Source: Paraburkholderia piptadeniae
GTDB taxonomy: Bacteria; Pseudomonadota; Gammaproteobacteria; Burkholderiales; Burkholderiaceae
Assembly (NCBI RefSeq): GCF_900007165.1
Contig: NZ_CYGY02000010.1
Coordinates: 99,920-163,919, forward strand
Reading direction: 5' to 3'
DNA length: 64,000 nt
Shown: one piece after another, positions 8,940 to 18,111 of the stretch
How the letters are laid out: each line of letters begins with the position of its first letter
How positions within the stretch are numbered: the stretch's first letter is position 1
Made by a program: the position numbers and the translations under genes
Notes under the pieces: generated by a model
What the model was told of the DNA's origin: nothing
Seen by the model: the letters and a program-made list of their open reading frames with translations, nothing else
Databases searched by the model: none

Positions 8940-10604
8940 GTGAAATCTCTCGACAATCCGCTCGCCGCGTTGATCTGGGCGATACGGTTCCTGTGCCGCC
9001 ACGTGCTGTATCTCGGCATTGTGATTCCGCTCGTCCTCGTCGCGGCGTTCTATCTTGGGCCGCGGATCATCGCGCTGTGCGGCGCCTGGTTCGATCCGAT
9101 GACGCTCGTCGAGCCGATCGAGGTCTCCGACGATTTCAAGCACCGGGGCTACACCGATCAGACCTTGCAGCATCTGCTCGTCGATACGCTCAGCGATCTG
9201 CGCAAGGAAGCCGAATCCGTCACGCCCGCAAACGATACCGAGCACGTCCTGTCCGAGTTCAAGCTGCCCGACATCACGGTGCCCGGCACCGGCCTGTCGA
9301 TCCGGCCGCTGATCGAATTCGCGCGCACGCTGCTCAAGCGCGACTCGTCGGTGTATGGCACGGTCGTCGGTACGCCGTCGTCGTTCGCGATGATGCTCAC
9401 GCTGCGCGATCCCGACGGACGCACCGTCGCGCTCGGCAACGGCCTGTCGTCCGAAGCGGCCGCGTACGCCGATGCATCGAGCGAATCGCAAGCGCTCACG
9501 CAAGCGCTGCGGCAAGCCGCGATGACGATCCTTCAGCATCAGAGCCCGCTGCTGTACGCGTCGTATCTGACGCAGATGGAGCAGAAGCGCTGCTTGAAGG
9601 GTGACGCGGGCGACGCGCCTTGCCAGTTCGACGACATGCGCGAGCGCTTCGAACAACTCGCGGCGGGCTCGGGGCGCGACGCGTCGGGCGCATCGAAAGA
9701 GGACGCCGCGTGGGCGCTGCTCGCGCTGTCGAAGCTCGACACCTACACGCGCGATTACGAAGGCTCGATCCGGCACGCGCGCCGCATCGTCGACATGAGC
9801 GGCGAGCTGCATGCGTGGAAGAAGGTGCGTCCGTGGGCGTACTACAACTGGGGCGTCGCGCTCGCCGACATGGGCTGCTACCAGCACGCCGCCGAGGTGC
9901 TCAAGCGCGCCGTTCAACTGCACAAGGACTACGCGCCCGCGCACAACGCACTCGCCCGCGCGTGGCTCGGGCTCGCGCAGATGCCTGCGCTCGCGGGTGC
10001 TTCGATGCAGCCGGGCACCGAGTACATCGACTATCGCGCCGCCGCCGTCAACGAACTGCGGATCGCGATCGCGAAGAATCCCGGCTATCAGGAAGCGTAT
10101 GTGAATCTCGGCGACGCGCTGCGTCTGCCGTCGAGCAAGACCAGCCTCGTTTCGCCCGCCGCAATGGACGAAGCACGCGATGCGTATCGCACGGCCGTTG
10201 CGCTGAACATCGACGATGCCGGGCGCGCGTATGAGCGGCTCGAAGCGCTGCACGACAGCGCGTTCATGAAGGTTGCGGCGCGCATCACGCGCAGCCGCGC
10301 GCAATGCTCGACGGGAATGGCGCGCTCGCTGCTCGAATCGTGGGGATGCAGCGACGCGCAGATCACAGCGGGCGCGGACAAGGACTCGACTGACATGCAG
10401 CCCGTCGCGATGCAGCCCGAAGCGCGCGCGAAAGCGTGCAACAAGCCCGAGTTGATGCTGCCAACCACTGCGCCTACGAACAGCGTCAAGGCTCGCGGCG
10501 CTGGCATCATCGAAGTGAAGAACATCGACGCGACGCGGGCGCCGCATGACGCAACACCCGCTGTCGATCCCGTTCGCAAGACCGTCGCGCCGCAGCGAGG
10601 CTGA
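8940..10604 (+). CDS. Membrane-anchored TPR-repeat protein, unknown function
   Basis: 554-residue protein starting with GTG at 8940, chosen because AAGGAGA sits at the right distance (8929-8935) and because it places one hydrophobic helix (about residues 17-42, VLYLGIVIPLVLVAAFYLG) at the N-terminus. The middle and C-terminal parts have TPR-like pairs: AYYNWGVALADMGCYQHAAEVLKRAVQL, then a segment around YQEAYVNLGDALRL and a further RDAYRTAVALNIDDAG helix. The extreme C-terminus is low-complexity. This suggests a periplasm-facing scaffold anchored in the inner membrane. The gene stands alone, divergent from mprF, and ends just before a strong bidirectional terminator. No catalytic motif is visible. 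Confidence 0.75.
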   Translation: MKSLDNPLAALIWAIRFLCRHVLYLGIVIPLVLVAAFYLGPRIIALCGAWFDPMTLVEPIEVSDDFKHRGYTDQTLQHLLVDTLSDLRKEAESVTPANDTEHVLSEFKLPDITVPGTGLSIRPLIEFARTLLKRDSSVYGTVVGTPSSFAMMLTLRDPDGRTVALGNGLSSEAAAYADASSESQALTQALRQAAMTILQHQSPLLYASYLTQMEQKRCLKGDAGDAPCQFDDMRERFEQLAAGSGRDASGASKEDAAWALLALSKLDTYTRDYEGSIRHARRIVDMSGELHAWKKVRPWAYYNWGVALADMGCYQHAAEVLKRAVQLHKDYAPAHNALARAWLGLAQMPALAGASMQPGTEYIDYRAAAVNELRIAIAKNPGYQEAYVNLGDALRLPSSKTSLVSPAAMDEARDAYRTAVALNIDDAGRAYERLEALHDSAFMKVAARITRSRAQCSTGMARSLLESWGCSDAQITAGADKDSTDMQPVAMQPEARAKACNKPELMLPTTAPTNSVKARGAGIIEVKNIDATRAPHDATPAVDPVRKTVAPQRG

Positions 10605-10647
10605 GCGCTTGACTGTCGCTGCCACCGACGCGTTCGGCTTCAGCGAA

Positions 10648-10678
10648 AAGCCCCGGTCTATTGATTGGACCGGGGCTT
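10648..10678. terminator. Bidirectional intrinsic terminator
   Basis: Perfect 11-base stem AAGCCCCGGTC (10648-10658) / GACCGGGGCTT (10668-10678) with a nine-base loop, flanked by A on the left and T on the right. It lies between the convergent TPR gene and emrB-like gene and can serve both. Confidence 0.85.
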
Positions 10679-10715
10679 CACACGTGCGCTCGCGATCGGC
10701 TCAATCGGCTCAGGC

Positions 10716-12275
10716 TCAATGCGCGCCCGCCGCTGCCGCGCCGCCACCGCCGCCCTTGGCGGGCCTCGTCAGCCAGATCAGCGGAATGATCACGATGAAG
10801 ATCATCGACGACAGCCAGAAGATGTCGTTCAGCCCGAGCATCGCGGCCTGTGCATTCAGCGACCGCTCAAAGAACGCGACGGCCTGATCCATGCTGCCGC
10901 CGAGCGTCGCGTGCACGTTCGCGATCGCGTTCGTGTACGCGGGGTTGTTCACGCTCGACTGCTCCGCGAGTTGCGCATGGTGCAGGATGGTCCGGTTGTT
11001 CCAGCCCGTCGTGACGAGCGACGTGCCCACGCCGCCCGCGAACACGCGCACAAAGTTCGACACACCCGCTGCTGCCGGAATCTTGTCGGCGGGCAGGCCC
11101 GACAGGATGATGGCCGTCAGCGGCACGAAGAACAGCGCAGTCGGAATGCCTTGCAGCAGAGTCGGCAGAATCAGCGTCCATGGGTCGACGCCCGTCGTGT
11201 AGTTCGAGCGCATGAAGAACACGCCTGCGAAGCCGATGAAAGCGAGCGTCGCGAGCACGCGCGCGTCGGACTTCGGCATGATCTTCGCCATCACGGGCGC
11301 GAGCAGCACGGCGAAGATCCCGAGGGGCGCCGTCACGAGGCCCGCATCTACCGAACGATAGCCGAGATAGCCCTGAATCCACTGCGGCAGGATCACGAGA
11401 TTTGAGAAGTACAGCGCATACGCGACCGAGATCGCAATCGTCCCGCCGCGGAAATTGCGCACCGCGAAGAGCCGGATATCGACGACCGGGTTCTTCTCCG
11501 TGAACTCCCAGATCAGGAAGAACAGAAAACTGATCGCCGCGATGGCCGCGAGCGTGCAGATCACGGGCGAGCTGAACCAGTCGAGATCCTTGCCCTTGTC
11601 GAGCATGATCTGCAGCGACGCGACCCATACGACGAGCGACATCAGGCCGACCTTGTCGATGGGCAGCTTGCGTGTCGGCGATTCGCGGTCGCGATAGATC
11701 ATCCACGTCACGGCGGCGGCGAACAGGCCGACGGGAACGTTGATATAGAAGATCCACGACCAGCTGTAGCTGTCGGTGATCCAGCCGCCGAGCGCCGGAC
11801 CCGCAATCGGGCCGACCGTCGCCGTCATCGCCCACAGCGCCAGCGCCGTCGAGCTTTTTTCCTTCGGATATGAGCCGATCAGAATGGACTGCGATAGCGG
11901 AATCAGCGGACCCGCGACGGCGCCTTGCAACACGCGCGCGGCGAGCAGCACGATCAGGTTCGGCGCGACGCCGCACAGCCACGACGAGAACACGAACAGC
12001 ACGATCGCGGCGACGAACAGCCTGATCTGCCCGACGCGCTGCGTAAGCCAGCCCGTCAGCGGAATCGCGACGGCATTGGCCGCCGAGAACAGCGTGATCA
12101 CCCACGTGCCTTCGTCGACGGACACGCCAAGATTGCCGGAGATGGTCGGAATCGCGACGTTCGCAATCGACGAATCGAGCACGTTCATGAACGTCGCCAG
12201 CGCGACGGCGATCGTCGCGAGGACCAGCTTGCCGCCTGTGAGCGGTGGCGGTGAAAGTTGCGTCGAGGGATTCAT
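10716..12275 (-). CDS. EmrB-type DHA2 drug:proton antiporter
   Basis: 519-residue inner-membrane transporter of the major facilitator superfamily, DHA2 branch, with about 14 membrane helices. Family features are LDSSIANVAIPTISGNLG in helix 1 (about residues 33-50), the GWLTQRVGQIRLF loop after helix 2 and GPLIPLSQSIL and GPALGGWITDSYSWSWIFYINVPVG in the middle. The C-terminus is an Ala/Gly-rich tail. It is the last gene of the operon marR-NodT-EmrA-EmrB; together these would span both membranes and expel hydrophobic compounds. Substrates are unknown. The ATG at 12275 starts directly at the expected N-terminus; the terminator at 10648-10678 ends the operon. Confidence 0.9.
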   Translation of the reverse strand: MNPSTQLSPPPLTGGKLVLATIAVALATFMNVLDSSIANVAIPTISGNLGVSVDEGTWVITLFSAANAVAIPLTGWLTQRVGQIRLFVAAIVLFVFSSWLCGVAPNLIVLLAARVLQGAVAGPLIPLSQSILIGSYPKEKSSTALALWAMTATVGPIAGPALGGWITDSYSWSWIFYINVPVGLFAAAVTWMIYRDRESPTRKLPIDKVGLMSLVVWVASLQIMLDKGKDLDWFSSPVICTLAAIAAISFLFFLIWEFTEKNPVVDIRLFAVRNFRGGTIAISVAYALYFSNLVILPQWIQGYLGYRSVDAGLVTAPLGIFAVLLAPVMAKIMPKSDARVLATLAFIGFAGVFFMRSNYTTGVDPWTLILPTLLQGIPTALFFVPLTAIILSGLPADKIPAAAGVSNFVRVFAGGVGTSLVTTGWNNRTILHHAQLAEQSSVNNPAYTNAIANVHATLGGSMDQAVAFFERSLNAQAAMLGLNDIFWLSSMIFIVIIPLIWLTRPAKGGGGGAAAAGAH

Positions 12276-12314
12276 GTCAGTTCAAATCCAAAGTTTTCTA
12301 TCGGTTGGCGGCTT

Positions 12315-12334
12315 TTATCTGACCAATCAGATAA
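12315..12334. promoter_or_regulatory. MarR-type operator candidate (copy 1), between the EmrA and EmrB genes
   Basis: Perfect inverted repeat TTATCTGA / TCAGATAA separated by CCAA. It contains TGACCAATCAGATA (12320-12333), one of four copies of TGACNNRTCAGATA in this efflux region. Its position suggests a second regulated promoter just before the EmrB gene. Confidence 0.7.
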
Positions 12335-12379
12335 TTGGGCGAACCGGGACATGATGTGCGCCACGTCCCGGCGTGCGAA

Positions 12380-13702
12380 TTAGCCGGCACGCTGTGAACC
12401 GCCGCGCCTGTCTCCCTTCTCGCCCGCGTCGGGCTTCGCAAGTGGCCGCGACGATGTGGCGCTGGCCATCGGGCTCGCATGCATCGGCACGCTGTTCTGC
12501 GCGATGATCTTCTCGATCTCGGCATCGGCCTGCGCGCCGTATCCATCGAACACATCCGTGTGATACGTCGTGTTCATGGCCGTGCCGAGTTGCGCGCCGG
12601 TTTCGTCGCGCGTGTCGACATTGACTTCCATCGAAAGACCGATACGCAGCGGATGCGCTTCGAGTTCCTTCTGGTCGAGCTGAATGCGCGCGGGCAAGCG
12701 TTGCACGACCTTGATCCAGTTGCCCGTCGCGTTCTGCGCGGGCAGCGTTGCGAACGCGCTGCCCGTGCCCGCCGAGAAGCCGGCCACGCGGCCGTGATAC
12801 TGGACCTTGCCGCCATACACGTCGGCCGTCAGCGTCACGGGCTGACCGATGCGCATGTTGCGCAACTGGCTTTCCTTGTAGTTCGCATCGACCCACACGC
12901 CGTCGAGCGGCACGACCGCCATCAGCGGCGTGCCCGGCGACACGCGCTGGCCGACCTGCACCGAGCGCTTCGCGACATAGCCGGTGACGGGCGCAGGCAG
13001 CGTGTTGCGCGCATACGCGAGGTACGCGTCGCGCACTTTCGATGCGGCAGCCTGCACGTTCGGGTGCTGTTCGATCGTCGTGCGATCGGTCAACGCGCGG
13101 TTTGCTTCCGCCTGTTGACGCGCGGCGTCGAGCGCGGCCTGCGCGGCCGTCACGGTGTCGCGTGCATGTGCGATGTCTTCCGCCGACACCGCGCCCGTAT
13201 CGGCGACGGCCTGGCGGCGGCGCAGATCGTCCTGTGCGCGCGCCAGTTCGGATTGCTTCTGCGCAACGTTGGCCGCATAGAAATCGTTGTTCACGTACAG
13301 GCTGCTCACTTGCCGCACGGTCTGTCCGAGCGTCGCTTCGGCGTTGCCGAGCGCAACCCTCGCATCGGCGTTGTCGAGCTTCACGACGGGGTCGCCCACT
13401 TTCACGACCTGCGTGTCGTCGGCATTCACGGCGACGACGGTGCCCGTCACCTGCGGCGTCAGCTGCACGAGGTTGCCGCTGACGTACGCGTCGTCAGTGG
13501 TCTCGTGATAGCGGGCATACGTCATGTAGTACGCGCCATACGCGGCCGCCGACACGACGACGGCCGCGCCGAGCAGCGCGAGCAGCAGCTTGCGCTTGCG
13601 CGTGCCGGGCTCGTTCGCGGCGGCATCGCGCTTCGCGGGCGCTGCTGCCGTGGCTTGCGAGTCTTGCGTCGCTTGACGCTCCGGGGTGTTGAGTTCGCTC
13701 AT
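12380..13702 (-). CDS. EmrA/HlyD-type periplasmic adaptor of a drug efflux pump
   Basis: 440-residue membrane-fusion protein. A short cytoplasmic tail rich in Ala/Gln leads into one membrane helix (about residues 36-57, KLLLALLGAAVVVSAAAYG), then the biotinyl-lipoyl-like segment with TDDAYVSGNLVQLTPQVTG, a long alpha-helical hairpin (about residues 125-220) and a beta-barrel domain (RVSPGTPLMAVVPLDGVWVDANYKE region). It joins the EmrB-type transporter to the NodT outer-membrane channel. The start MSELNT at 13702 is preferred; an in-frame upstream extension reads as non-coding. It sits 34 bases after the NodT gene. The Ser/Pro-rich C-terminal tail is typical. Confidence 0.9.
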   Translation of the reverse strand: MSELNTPERQATQDSQATAAAPAKRDAAANEPGTRKRKLLLALLGAAVVVSAAAYGAYYMTYARYHETTDDAYVSGNLVQLTPQVTGTVVAVNADDTQVVKVGDPVVKLDNADARVALGNAEATLGQTVRQVSSLYVNNDFYAANVAQKQSELARAQDDLRRRQAVADTGAVSAEDIAHARDTVTAAQAALDAARQQAEANRALTDRTTIEQHPNVQAAASKVRDAYLAYARNTLPAPVTGYVAKRSVQVGQRVSPGTPLMAVVPLDGVWVDANYKESQLRNMRIGQPVTLTADVYGGKVQYHGRVAGFSAGTGSAFATLPAQNATGNWIKVVQRLPARIQLDQKELEAHPLRIGLSMEVNVDTRDETGAQLGTAMNTTYHTDVFDGYGAQADAEIEKIIAQNSVPMHASPMASATSSRPLAKPDAGEKGDRRGGSQRAG

Positions 13703-13736
13703 TTCGATTCTCCAGGCGGATTCGATAAGTTGCCGC

Positions 13737-15236
13737 TCAGCGTGCGGCGACGGCAGACGTGTTGGGATCGGACGCATTCGACGCATCGACGAAGCCGCCG
13801 CCAAGCGCGGAAGCCAGCGCGATCTGCTGGTCGCGGCGATCCATGCGCAGGTTGGCGACGGCCTGATCGGCGGAAAGCGCGTTGACGTCGGCATTCAGGA
13901 CGGTCAGCTGATTCGTGAGTCCGGCCTTGTACTGCACCAGCGCGAGCTTGTCGGCCTGGCGCGCGGCATCCTGCGCGTTCTGCGCATCGACGAGCTGTCC
14001 GTCCGTCGAGCGCACGTCGGCGAGTTGCGTCGCGACTTCGCTCAATGCGGTGACGAGCGTCTGGTTGTAGGTCGCGACGGCGTAATCGAAATCGGCGTAG
14101 CGGCCCTTCAGTTGAGCGCGCAGTTCGCCTGCATCGAAGATGGGCAGATGGATCGCCGGGCCCACCGACGCGGTGCGGCTCGCCGCCGTCAGAAAGCGGC
14201 CGAAGCCGAACGCGTCGAGACCGATCGCGGCACTCAGGTTGATGTCGGGATAGAACTCGGCCTTCGCTTCCTTCACGTCGTGCGTCATCGCGTCGACGCG
14301 CCAGCGCGCGGCCACGATATCGGGGCGGCGGCTCACGAGATCCGCGGGCAGGTTATCAGGCAGACGCACTTCGTCGCCAATGCCGAGCGTCGGACGCGCG
14401 ATCTGCAAGCCACGGTCCGGCCCTGCGCCGAGCAGCGCGGCGATCTGATAGCGCGTCGTGAGAATCCGGCCGTCGAGCGCCTTCAGCGTGGCGCGGCTCG
14501 TCGCGAGATTGGCCTGCGCGGTCTTGCGCTCGACTTCTGTATCCAGCCCCGTCGCAATGCGGCCCGCCGTGATGCGGTCGATCTGCTCGCGCTGCGCGAT
14601 CTCCTGTTGCGCGATGTCGCGCAGCACATACAGGCGCGCGAGCTGGTTATACGTGCGGGCAATCGATGTCGTCAGCGTCAGCTTGACGAGTTCCGCGTCG
14701 GCCTGGCTGGCCTGAAGCTGCGAGACCGCCGACTTCAACGCTTCGCGGTTCTTGCCCCACAGATCGAGATCGTACGAAGCGCTCAGCAGGCCCTTGTTTT
14801 CCGTCTGCCACGAACCGCCGTATGGAGGCGGAACGAGCGCCGTGCTGGAGAACTGCTGGCGCGTGAGCGAGTAGCTTGCGTCGACGCGCGGCATCGTGCC
14901 CGCCTTCGCCGTTTCGCTAAAAGCCGAAGCAGACGCGACGCGGGCGCGCGCCTGGTCGAGCGTCGGGCTGCTCTTCAGCGCTTCATCGATCAGCGCCTTC
15001 AGTTGCGCATCGCCGAACTGATCGGCCCAATTCGCTGCGGGCCAGTGGCCCTGCTCGGCGGGAATGCTCTGCTGCGTTGCGTACTGCTGCGGCTCGGCCG
15101 TCTTCGCGTCGCTGTGGATGCCCGCGTAGTTCACGCACGCCGACAGCACCGCCGCGAACATCACCGAGACACCCACTTTCAGCGCGCGCGATGCGCGCTG
15201 CCCGGTGTTCGATTTGGTTTTTGACTGATTGCTCAT
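13737..15236 (-). CDS. NodT-family outer-membrane efflux lipoprotein
   Basis: 499-residue outer-membrane channel of the TolC/OprM class. The lipoprotein signal ends at LSAC with Cys34 as the acylated residue. Two OEP repeats follow, each with long helices, such as LIDEALKSSPTLDQARARVASA and the repeat-2 region with GRIATGLDTEVERKTAQANLA and RPDIVAARWRVDAMTHDVKEAKAEFYPDINLSA (in parts). It is the outer-membrane component for the EmrA/EmrB pair downstream. The ATG at 15236 immediately follows the operator candidate at 15236-15255, so repressor binding would block entry to the gene. An in-frame 5' extension exists but lacks a lipoprotein signal. Confidence 0.9.
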   Translation of the reverse strand: MSNQSKTKSNTGQRASRALKVGVSVMFAAVLSACVNYAGIHSDAKTAEPQQYATQQSIPAEQGHWPAANWADQFGDAQLKALIDEALKSSPTLDQARARVASASAFSETAKAGTMPRVDASYSLTRQQFSSTALVPPPYGGSWQTENKGLLSASYDLDLWGKNREALKSAVSQLQASQADAELVKLTLTTSIARTYNQLARLYVLRDIAQQEIAQREQIDRITAGRIATGLDTEVERKTAQANLATSRATLKALDGRILTTRYQIAALLGAGPDRGLQIARPTLGIGDEVRLPDNLPADLVSRRPDIVAARWRVDAMTHDVKEAKAEFYPDINLSAAIGLDAFGFGRFLTAASRTASVGPAIHLPIFDAGELRAQLKGRYADFDYAVATYNQTLVTALSEVATQLADVRSTDGQLVDAQNAQDAARQADKLALVQYKAGLTNQLTVLNADVNALSADQAVANLRMDRRDQQIALASALGGGFVDASNASDPNTSAVAAR

Positions 15237-15255
15237 TTTCTGACCTATCAGATAA
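15236..15255. promoter_or_regulatory. MarR-type operator candidate (copy 2), between marR and the NodT gene
   Basis: TTTTCTGA / TCAGATAA around CCTA, one mismatch from a perfect 20-base dyad. The core TGACCTATCAGATA (15241-15254) differs from copy 1 at one base, and the following ATTGG is shared with copy 1. Confidence 0.7.
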
Positions 15256-15271
15256 TTGGATAAAAAATCGC

Positions 15272-15709
15272 TCAATCGTCGAGGAATTTTCGAAGCAGAC
15301 GGCGCAGTTCGTCGAATTCCGCCGCGGTGAAGCGCCCGAGGCGCGCGTTCAGCACATCCGGCGCGATCTCGGCGATGCGCAGCGCGACCTCGCGGCCCGC
15401 GTCCGTCAGTTCGAGATTCACGACGCGTCGGTCGTCGCTGCTGCGCGAGCGCGTGAGCATCCGGAGCGCTTCGAGCTTGTCGAGCATGCGCGTCATCAGG
15501 CCCGTGTCGATGCCGAGGTGCCGCGACAGCATCGCCGGCGTCGTATCGACGCCCCGCATCAGCGACAACAAAATGCCGACATGGTGCGCCCTGATGTTCA
15601 GGTCCTTCACCGCTGCATCCATCTGCGTCATCACGACGTTGCGCGCCTTGCTGATCGCGCAAATGACATCTTGCGTCAAGTGGAAATCGTCTTCCGGATC
15701 GTGCAACAT
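15272..15709 (-). CDS. MarR-family repressor of the efflux operon (first copy)
   Basis: 145-residue winged-helix regulator. The recognition region LSRHLGIDTGLMTRMLDKLEA lies at about residues 61-81, followed by the wing RSSDDRRVVNLELTDAG. The ATG at 15709 is preferred over a longer in-frame start at 15769 because CGGAG lies five bases upstream and because the longer form would read through the operator at 15743-15756. It heads the operon NodT-EmrA-EmrB and is probably its ligand-responsive repressor and autoregulator. It is a close paralogue of the neighbouring MarR gene at 15861-16298, sharing GIDTGLMTRMLDKLEA and APDVLNARL. Confidence 0.9.
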   Translation of the reverse strand: MLHDPEDDFHLTQDVICAISKARNVVMTQMDAAVKDLNIRAHHVGILLSLMRGVDTTPAMLSRHLGIDTGLMTRMLDKLEALRMLTRSRSSDDRRVVNLELTDAGREVALRIAEIAPDVLNARLGRFTAAEFDELRRLLRKFLDD

Positions 15710-15742
15710 CTCTGACTCCGTGCTATTTGCAAGAACAATAAT

Positions 15743-15756
15743 TGACATGTCAGATA
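15743..15756. promoter_or_regulatory. MarR-type operator candidate (copy 3), upstream of first marR
   Basis: TGACATGTCAGATA, containing the 10-base perfect palindrome TGACATGTCA (15743-15752). It lies 34 bases before the chosen marR start, in the right place for autoregulation. Confidence 0.68.
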
Positions 15757-15860
15757 CAATCAACAGCACATGGTGAAACTCATTGTTCCACCGGATGCGA
15801 CAGTCCTTATCTTTCAGTTGGATAGTGCGGATGCGGGCCGAACGGCCGCACGGGGCGTGT

Positions 15861-16298
15861 TCAGTCGCCCAGGAATTTGCGCAGCAAGCGGCGCAGTTCC
15901 GTGAGTTCGGCCTTTGTGAAGTCCTTGAGGCGTGCGTTGAGCACGTCAGGCGCGATTTCGGGAATCTGATCGGCGACGGCGATGCCGTCTTTCGTCAGCG
16001 AAAGATTGACGACGCGACGGTCCTGCTGGTCGCGAGAGCGCACCAGTAGCCCTCTCGCTTCGAGCTTGTCGAGCATGCGGGTCATCAGCCCCGTGTCGAT
16101 GCCGAGCATTTTCGACAGCTCGAATGGCGTCGACGCGAGGTTCTGTCTGAGCATCAGCACGATGCCCATTTGCTGGCCGGAGATGTCGAGTTCCTTGAGC
16201 GCCGCGTCCATCTCGGTGACGATCAGATTGCGCGCCTTCACGAGCTGGAAACCGACGCTCTCCCTCACCCTGAAATTGTCTTTGGTGTAGTGACGCAC
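15861..16298 (-). CDS. MarR-family regulator (second copy)
   Basis: 145-residue paralogue of the adjacent MarR protein. The helix-turn-helix and wing (LSKMLGIDTGLMTRMLDKLEA, then RDQQDRRVVNLSLT) are almost the same, so the two proteins probably recognise the same DNA. The start is GTG at 16298: AGGAGG lies six bases upstream (at about 16305-16310 on the opposite strand), whereas an earlier TTG at 16316 has no ribosome binding site. It is separated from the first marR by about 150 bases and transcribed in the same direction, toward it. It could feed into the efflux operon by cross-regulation or heterodimer formation, which is inference. Confidence 0.88.
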   Translation of the reverse strand: MRHYTKDNFRVRESVGFQLVKARNLIVTEMDAALKELDISGQQMGIVLMLRQNLASTPFELSKMLGIDTGLMTRMLDKLEARGLLVRSRDQQDRRVVNLSLTKDGIAVADQIPEIAPDVLNARLKDFTKAELTELRRLLRKFLGD

Positions 16299-16330
16299 GC
16301 GAGGCCTCCTGAGCAAAACGGCGATCTGAC

Positions 16331-16344
16331 TGACAGATCAGATA
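16331..16344. promoter_or_regulatory. MarR-type operator candidate (copy 4), upstream of second marR
   Basis: TGACAGATCAGATA, the fourth match to TGACNNRTCAGATA. It is overlapped by an ATCTG / CAGAT dyad at 16324-16338. It lies about 33 bases before the GTG start of the second marR gene, the same offset as copy 3 from the first marR. Confidence 0.66.
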
Positions 16345-16381
16345 CTACCAAATCAGGTCTCGCGCGCCGCTCGAAGCATGC

Positions 16382-17960
<1,579 letters not shown>

Positions 17961-17980
<20 letters not shown>

Positions 17981-18015
17981 ATCCACAGATGATTTTTATA
18001 ACCCGTTGATTTTAC
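17961..18015. promoter_or_regulatory. Three NorR enhancer boxes (GT-N7-AC)
   Basis: GTCTGATTAAC at 17961-17971, GTCATATCCAC at 17976-17986 and GTTGATTTTAC at 18005-18015 each fit the GT-N7-AC core known for NorR. NorR normally uses three such sites upstream of a sigma-54 promoter. The cluster ends 14 bases before the -24 element of the hmp promoter. Confidence 0.72.
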
Positions 18016-18028
18016 GATGTTCATGAGC

Positions 18029-18044
18029 TGGCCCGATACCTGCA
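18029..18044 (+). promoter_or_regulatory. Sigma-54 (-24/-12) promoter of hmp
   Basis: TGGCCCGATACCTGCA has the invariant GG (18030-18031) and GC (18042-18043) exactly 10 bases apart, as in TGGCAC-N5-TTGCA. It faces hmp and predicts a transcript start near 18055, leaving a leader of about 55 bases. Confidence 0.75.
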
Positions 18045-18111
18045 TTAGGTGATTACCCGAAACCCGCCGCATTGGCGGGCGCCACTCACCCCAACTGCGA
18101 GGAAACAACTC

